From Bacillus sp. AFS059628 (GTDB lineage: Bacteria > Bacillota > Bacilli > Bacillales > Bacillaceae_G), in contig NZ_NVEC01000085.1 in NCBI RefSeq assembly GCF_002571225.1, positions 1 to 52,447 on the forward strand: DNA of 52,447 bases, in the 5' to 3' direction. Position 1 is the stretch's first letter. Each line of letters starts with the position of its first letter. A program made the translations under genes and the position numbers. This document shows, in pieces, positions 49,225 to 52,447 of the stretch. The notes beneath the pieces are model-generated. The model worked only from the letters and a program-made list of their open reading frames with translations, was not told the origin of the DNA and made no database searches.

Positions 49225-52200
49225 GACCGATTCAGCTTATTATGACGGCATTTGGCCCATATAAACAGAAAGAAGTAATCGATTTTAACGATCTTGGAGA
49301 TCATCGTATTTTCGCCATTTCTGGGAATACAGGAGCTGGAAAGACTACGATTTTTGATGCGATTTGTTATGTATTATATGGTGAGGCAAGCGGAGAAGAA
49401 CGTAGTGATACGAGCATGCTTCGTAGTCAATTTGCTGATGATAACGTGTATACAAGTGTAGAACTAACCTTTCAGCTAAAAGGGAAGCGTTATGAAATAA
49501 AACGCCAACTTGGACATAAAAAACAAGGGAACAAGACGATTACGGGACATGCAGTAGAATTATATGAAGTGATTGATGATGAGCAGGTTCCAGCTGTTGA
49601 TCGTTTCCATGTAACGGATGTAAATAAAAAAGTGGAAGATTTAATTGGTTTAAGTAAACATCAGTTTAGCCAAATTGTAATGTTACCACAAGGGGAATTC
49701 CGAAAATTATTAACATCTGAAACAGAAAACAAAGAAGAAATTTTGCGTCGTATTTTTAAAACAGATCGTTATAAGTTAATGCGTGAGTTACTTGATCAAA
49801 AACGAAAACAATGGAAAGACGTCTTACAAGAAAAACAGAAAGAGCGAGAGTTATATTTCCGTAATGTTTTTAAATTACCAATTCGTGATGGATCATTATT
49901 AGAGACATTAGTGGAACAAGACCATGTAAATACGCATCAAGTAGTAGAGGCATTAGAACAAGAGACAGCTGCGTATAAAGCAGAGGTGGAGCAATTACAA
50001 GTAGAACAAGATGTTCAAACGAAACAATTAAAGGATGCTGAAACACGTTTTCATGCAGCGAAATCTGTAAATGAGAAATTTATAGATTTACAACAAAAGA
50101 ATGAGAAATATAATACTTTACAAGAAAACCGTACAGTGATTGAAATGAAAGAAACATCTTTTAAACGTGCGGAACAAGCGAAGCGCTTATTACCATTTGA
50201 ACAGTGGTACGAAGAAGCAATGCAAAATGAGCAGAAGGTTGAAAGTTTGTTAAAACAAATAATCGCCAAAAAAGAAAATATAACGAAGAGCTTCGAACTT
50301 GCTCAGGAGAAATATAAAGAGGTAAAGAATAAAGAGCCTGAGAGAGAAAATGCAAAAAAACTCGTTCAAAGATTAGAAGAGTTACAACCGATTATTGCAT
50401 CATTAGCTGAGAAACAATTGAATTTACAAAATGCAGAAGTTCAAGTAGGGAAATTAAAAGCAAGTATGCAAAATTTAGAGCAACAATTAGAAGTGTATAC
50501 AAATCATAAACAGCTAATGTCTGATGAATTACAGCAATTAGAACGAGCACTTGAACAATACGTAGCTAAAGTAGAAGAACTAACGAATATGCGAGAAGAT
50601 GCAAAAGTTTTAAAGCAAGCATATGATGTTTGGCAAGAAAAACAAAAATTCGAGAAAGAAAAAGAAGCGGCATATAATAACATGCAACTGGCAGTGAACG
50701 CATATGAAAATATGGAACGTCGCTGGTTAAGTGAACAAGCTGGTATATTAGCTCTTCATTTACATGATGGTGAATCTTGTCCAGTATGTGGCAGCACGAA
50801 CCATCCGAAAAAAGCTACAGAGCAAAGTGATGCGATTGACGAAAAAGAGTTAAATGATTTAAGAGATAAGAAGAACATTGCTGAAAAATTACATGTGCAA
50901 GTAGAGGAGAAATGGAATTTCTATCATCTTCAATATGAGCAAGTAATAGAAGAGGTTAAGAAGCGAGGCTATCGCTCAGAAGAATTAGCTGAAACATATA
51001 GTGCGCTTGTTCAAAAGGGAAAACAATTAGCAACTGAAGTAAATATATTAAAAGCAAGCGAAGAAACGCGTAAGCAAACAGCTGTGAATTTAAAAAACGT
51101 AGAAGAAAAAGTAGATACAATTCAGAAGCAAAAGCGTGAGATAGAAATAGAGCAGCACCGTACAGAAATGGAGTGTATGCAGCTTCGTACGTCATATGAA
51201 CATGATAAGAAAAATATTCCTGAAAGCTTACAAACAGTACAAGCTTGGAAAATCCAGTTTGACCAAGCTGTGCATGAACTCAATTTAATGGAAGACGAAT
51301 GGAAGAAAGTACAGGAAGCGTATCAACATTGGCAAAATGAAAATATACGTATTCAAGCAGAACAAGAAGGTGCTTCTAATCAATATGAAAGTGCAAAATT
51401 GAAGAAAGAAGAGACCTTCGCGCGCTTTATGAAAGAGCTTGAACAGAGCGGATTTATAGATCAATCTACGTATAAAGAAGCCAAATTAAGTGATGCTGAG
51501 ATGGATATGTTACAAAAAGAAATTCAAAGCTATTATTCATCTCTTGAAGTACTTGCAAAACAAATTGAAGAGTTACGTGCTGAATTAAAAGATAAAGAGT
51601 ATATGGATATTACAGCGTTAGGTGAACATATAAAAGATTTAGAAATCAATCTTGATATCATTAAAGAAAAACGTCAACGTGCGCAAAATGCGGTAACATA
51701 TATTTCTGATTTACATGAAAATATTAGACGTATTGATGAACAAATTCATGAGGAAGAAAAAGCTTTCCAAGAACTTGTTGACTTATATGAAGTAATGAAA
51801 GGCGATAACGAAAGCCGTATATCATTTGAACGTTACATCTTAATTGAGTATTTAGAACAAATTGTTCAAATTGCAAACGAACGCTTACGTAAATTATCAA
51901 ATGGACAATTTTATTTAAAACGAAGTGAGCGAGTTGAAAAGAGAAATCGCCAAAGTGGATTAGGCTTAGATGTTTACGATGCATACACTGGCCAAACACG
52001 TGATGTAAAAACATTATCTGGCGGTGAGAAATTTAATGCATCGCTTTGTTTAGCACTCGGAATGGCAGACGTCATTCAAGCGTATGAAGGCGGTATTTCC
52101 ATCGAAACGATGTTTATCGACGAAGGTTTTGGTTCGTTAGATGAGGAGTCATTAACAAAAGCAGTGGACGCCTTAATTGACTTGCAAAAATCAGGCCGAT

Positions 52201-52310
52201 TTATCGGTGTCATTTCACACGTTCAAGAGCTGAAAAACGCAATGCCAGCTGTATTAGAAGTAACGAAGCAGAAGGATGGGTGTAGTCAGACTCGGTTTGT
52301 GGTGAAGTAA
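49221..52310 (+). CDS. sbcC: Exonuclease SbcCD subunit C, SMC-like ATPase, 1029 aa
   Basis: Rad50-type ATPase driving SbcD. The N-terminal Walker A GNTGAGKT is at 35-42. Two long coiled-coil arms (about 180-500 and 540-840) meet at the zinc hook CPVC with Cys520 and Cys523. The C-terminal ABC signature LSGGEKF is near 932 and the Walker B MFIDEGFGSLD near 967. At 1029 residues it is complete. Translation is coupled to sbcD; a terminator follows. Confidence 0.97.
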   Translation: MRPIQLIMTAFGPYKQKEVIDFNDLGDHRIFAISGNTGAGKTTIFDAICYVLYGEASGEERSDTSMLRSQFADDNVYTSVELTFQLKGKRYEIKRQLGHKKQGNKTITGHAVELYEVIDDEQVPAVDRFHVTDVNKKVEDLIGLSKHQFSQIVMLPQGEFRKLLTSETENKEEILRRIFKTDRYKLMRELLDQKRKQWKDVLQEKQKERELYFRNVFKLPIRDGSLLETLVEQDHVNTHQVVEALEQETAAYKAEVEQLQVEQDVQTKQLKDAETRFHAAKSVNEKFIDLQQKNEKYNTLQENRTVIEMKETSFKRAEQAKRLLPFEQWYEEAMQNEQKVESLLKQIIAKKENITKSFELAQEKYKEVKNKEPERENAKKLVQRLEELQPIIASLAEKQLNLQNAEVQVGKLKASMQNLEQQLEVYTNHKQLMSDELQQLERALEQYVAKVEELTNMREDAKVLKQAYDVWQEKQKFEKEKEAAYNNMQLAVNAYENMERRWLSEQAGILALHLHDGESCPVCGSTNHPKKATEQSDAIDEKELNDLRDKKNIAEKLHVQVEEKWNFYHLQYEQVIEEVKKRGYRSEELAETYSALVQKGKQLATEVNILKASEETRKQTAVNLKNVEEKVDTIQKQKREIEIEQHRTEMECMQLRTSYEHDKKNIPESLQTVQAWKIQFDQAVHELNLMEDEWKKVQEAYQHWQNENIRIQAEQEGASNQYESAKLKKEETFARFMKELEQSGFIDQSTYKEAKLSDAEMDMLQKEIQSYYSSLEVLAKQIEELRAELKDKEYMDITALGEHIKDLEINLDIIKEKRQRAQNAVTYISDLHENIRRIDEQIHEEEKAFQELVDLYEVMKGDNESRISFERYILIEYLEQIVQIANERLRKLSNGQFYLKRSERVEKRNRQSGLGLDVYDAYTGQTRDVKTLSGGEKFNASLCLALGMADVIQAYEGGISIETMFIDEGFGSLDEESLTKAVDALIDLQKSGRFIGVISHVQELKNAMPAVLEVTKQKDGCSQTRFVVK

Positions 52311-52369
52311 GTTCTATTGTAATGCAAAGTATTATTTGCGATTTTATAGTAAACAACTTATGATAAAAT

Positions 52370-52403
52370 AAATGCCGTCTCTTTTTAGAGACGGCATTTA
52401 TTT
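52370..52403 (+). terminator. Terminator of sbcDC
   Basis: A 12-bp stem AAATGCCGTCTC / GAGACGGCATTT with a 6-base loop and A/T-rich flanks on both sides; it may act in both directions. Confidence 0.88.
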
Positions 52404-52447
52404 GTTATTCAAAATTACATGATTTATCCCGCTTTAATGGACAGTAA

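Noticed and set aside
1-52447. tRNA, rRNA, intact insertion sequence or CRISPR
   Set aside because: No tRNA cloverleaf, rRNA segment, transposase or repeat-spacer array could be recognised on either strand by eye.

Overview
The window is AT-rich, Firmicute-type DNA with strong AGGAGG-like ribosome binding sites, many GTG/TTG starts and intrinsic terminators after most genes. The proteins, especially a BA2291-type sporulation kinase, a third PrsA foldase and several spore-associated families, point to the Bacillus cereus group (cereus/anthracis/thuringiensis). From memory the order resembles the B. anthracis chromosome around BA2290-BA2360; no alignment was run.

Layout. (1) 1-3.6 kb: a YueI-family gene, a soluble sporulation histidine kinase, a DUF4397 protein, then nearly 1 kb of broken small genes that keep their terminators. 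(2) 3.7-16.1 kb: a block collinear with the B. subtilis yodT-S-R-Q-P / kamA / yokU / yozE / yodN / yozD / yodM segment. Two things differ from B. subtilis: a sigma-54 activator gene sits between yodP and kamA, with a -24/-12 promoter in front of kamA; and a small Arg/Ser/Tyr-rich protein, a Hanks-type kinase and Spo0M lie between yozD and yodM. (3) 16-17.5 kb: a cation diffusion facilitator and a thioredoxin-like protein. (4) About 17.6-37 kb: an accessory region. It starts with a decayed prophage (integrase, DUF1064 and terminase small-subunit remnants) and continues with small spore- or membrane-type genes, an ECF sigma/anti-sigma/membrane trio, a C1q-like protein, an endolysin fragment, PrsA, a YolD-like gene under paired LexA boxes, a GerPF-like protein, a Pmp3 protein and a class A penicillin-binding protein with a repetitive tail. 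(5) 37.2-47.1 kb: the 2-methylcitrate operon (prpC-prpD-prpB) behind a cre-like site, followed by valine-degradation genes (acyl-CoA dehydrogenase, 3-hydroxyisobutyrate dehydrogenase, methylmalonate-semialdehyde dehydrogenase and, on the other strand, 3-hydroxyisobutyryl-CoA hydrolase) and a LysE exporter. (6) 47.4-52.4 kb: a small membrane protein, DUF2584 and sbcD-sbcC.

How they fit together. Valine breakdown ends in propionyl-CoA, which the neighbouring methylcitrate cycle turns into pyruvate and succinate. The yod/kam block makes beta-lysine, probably N6-acetylates it, and carries a transaminase, deacylase and CoA-transferase that could degrade the product. Many genes here are of mother-cell or spore type (kinase, Spo0M, GerPF-like, C1q-like protein, yod and prp homologues that are sporulation-expressed in B. 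subtilis), so the segment appears biased towards stationary phase and sporulation. The most promising undescribed unit is the translationally coupled small protein / kinase / Spo0M cluster at 13.6-15.4 kb. Other leads are the sigma-54 control of kamA, the SOS-controlled YolD gene without its polymerase partner, two unannotated membrane peptides, and the leader structure before the PBP gene.
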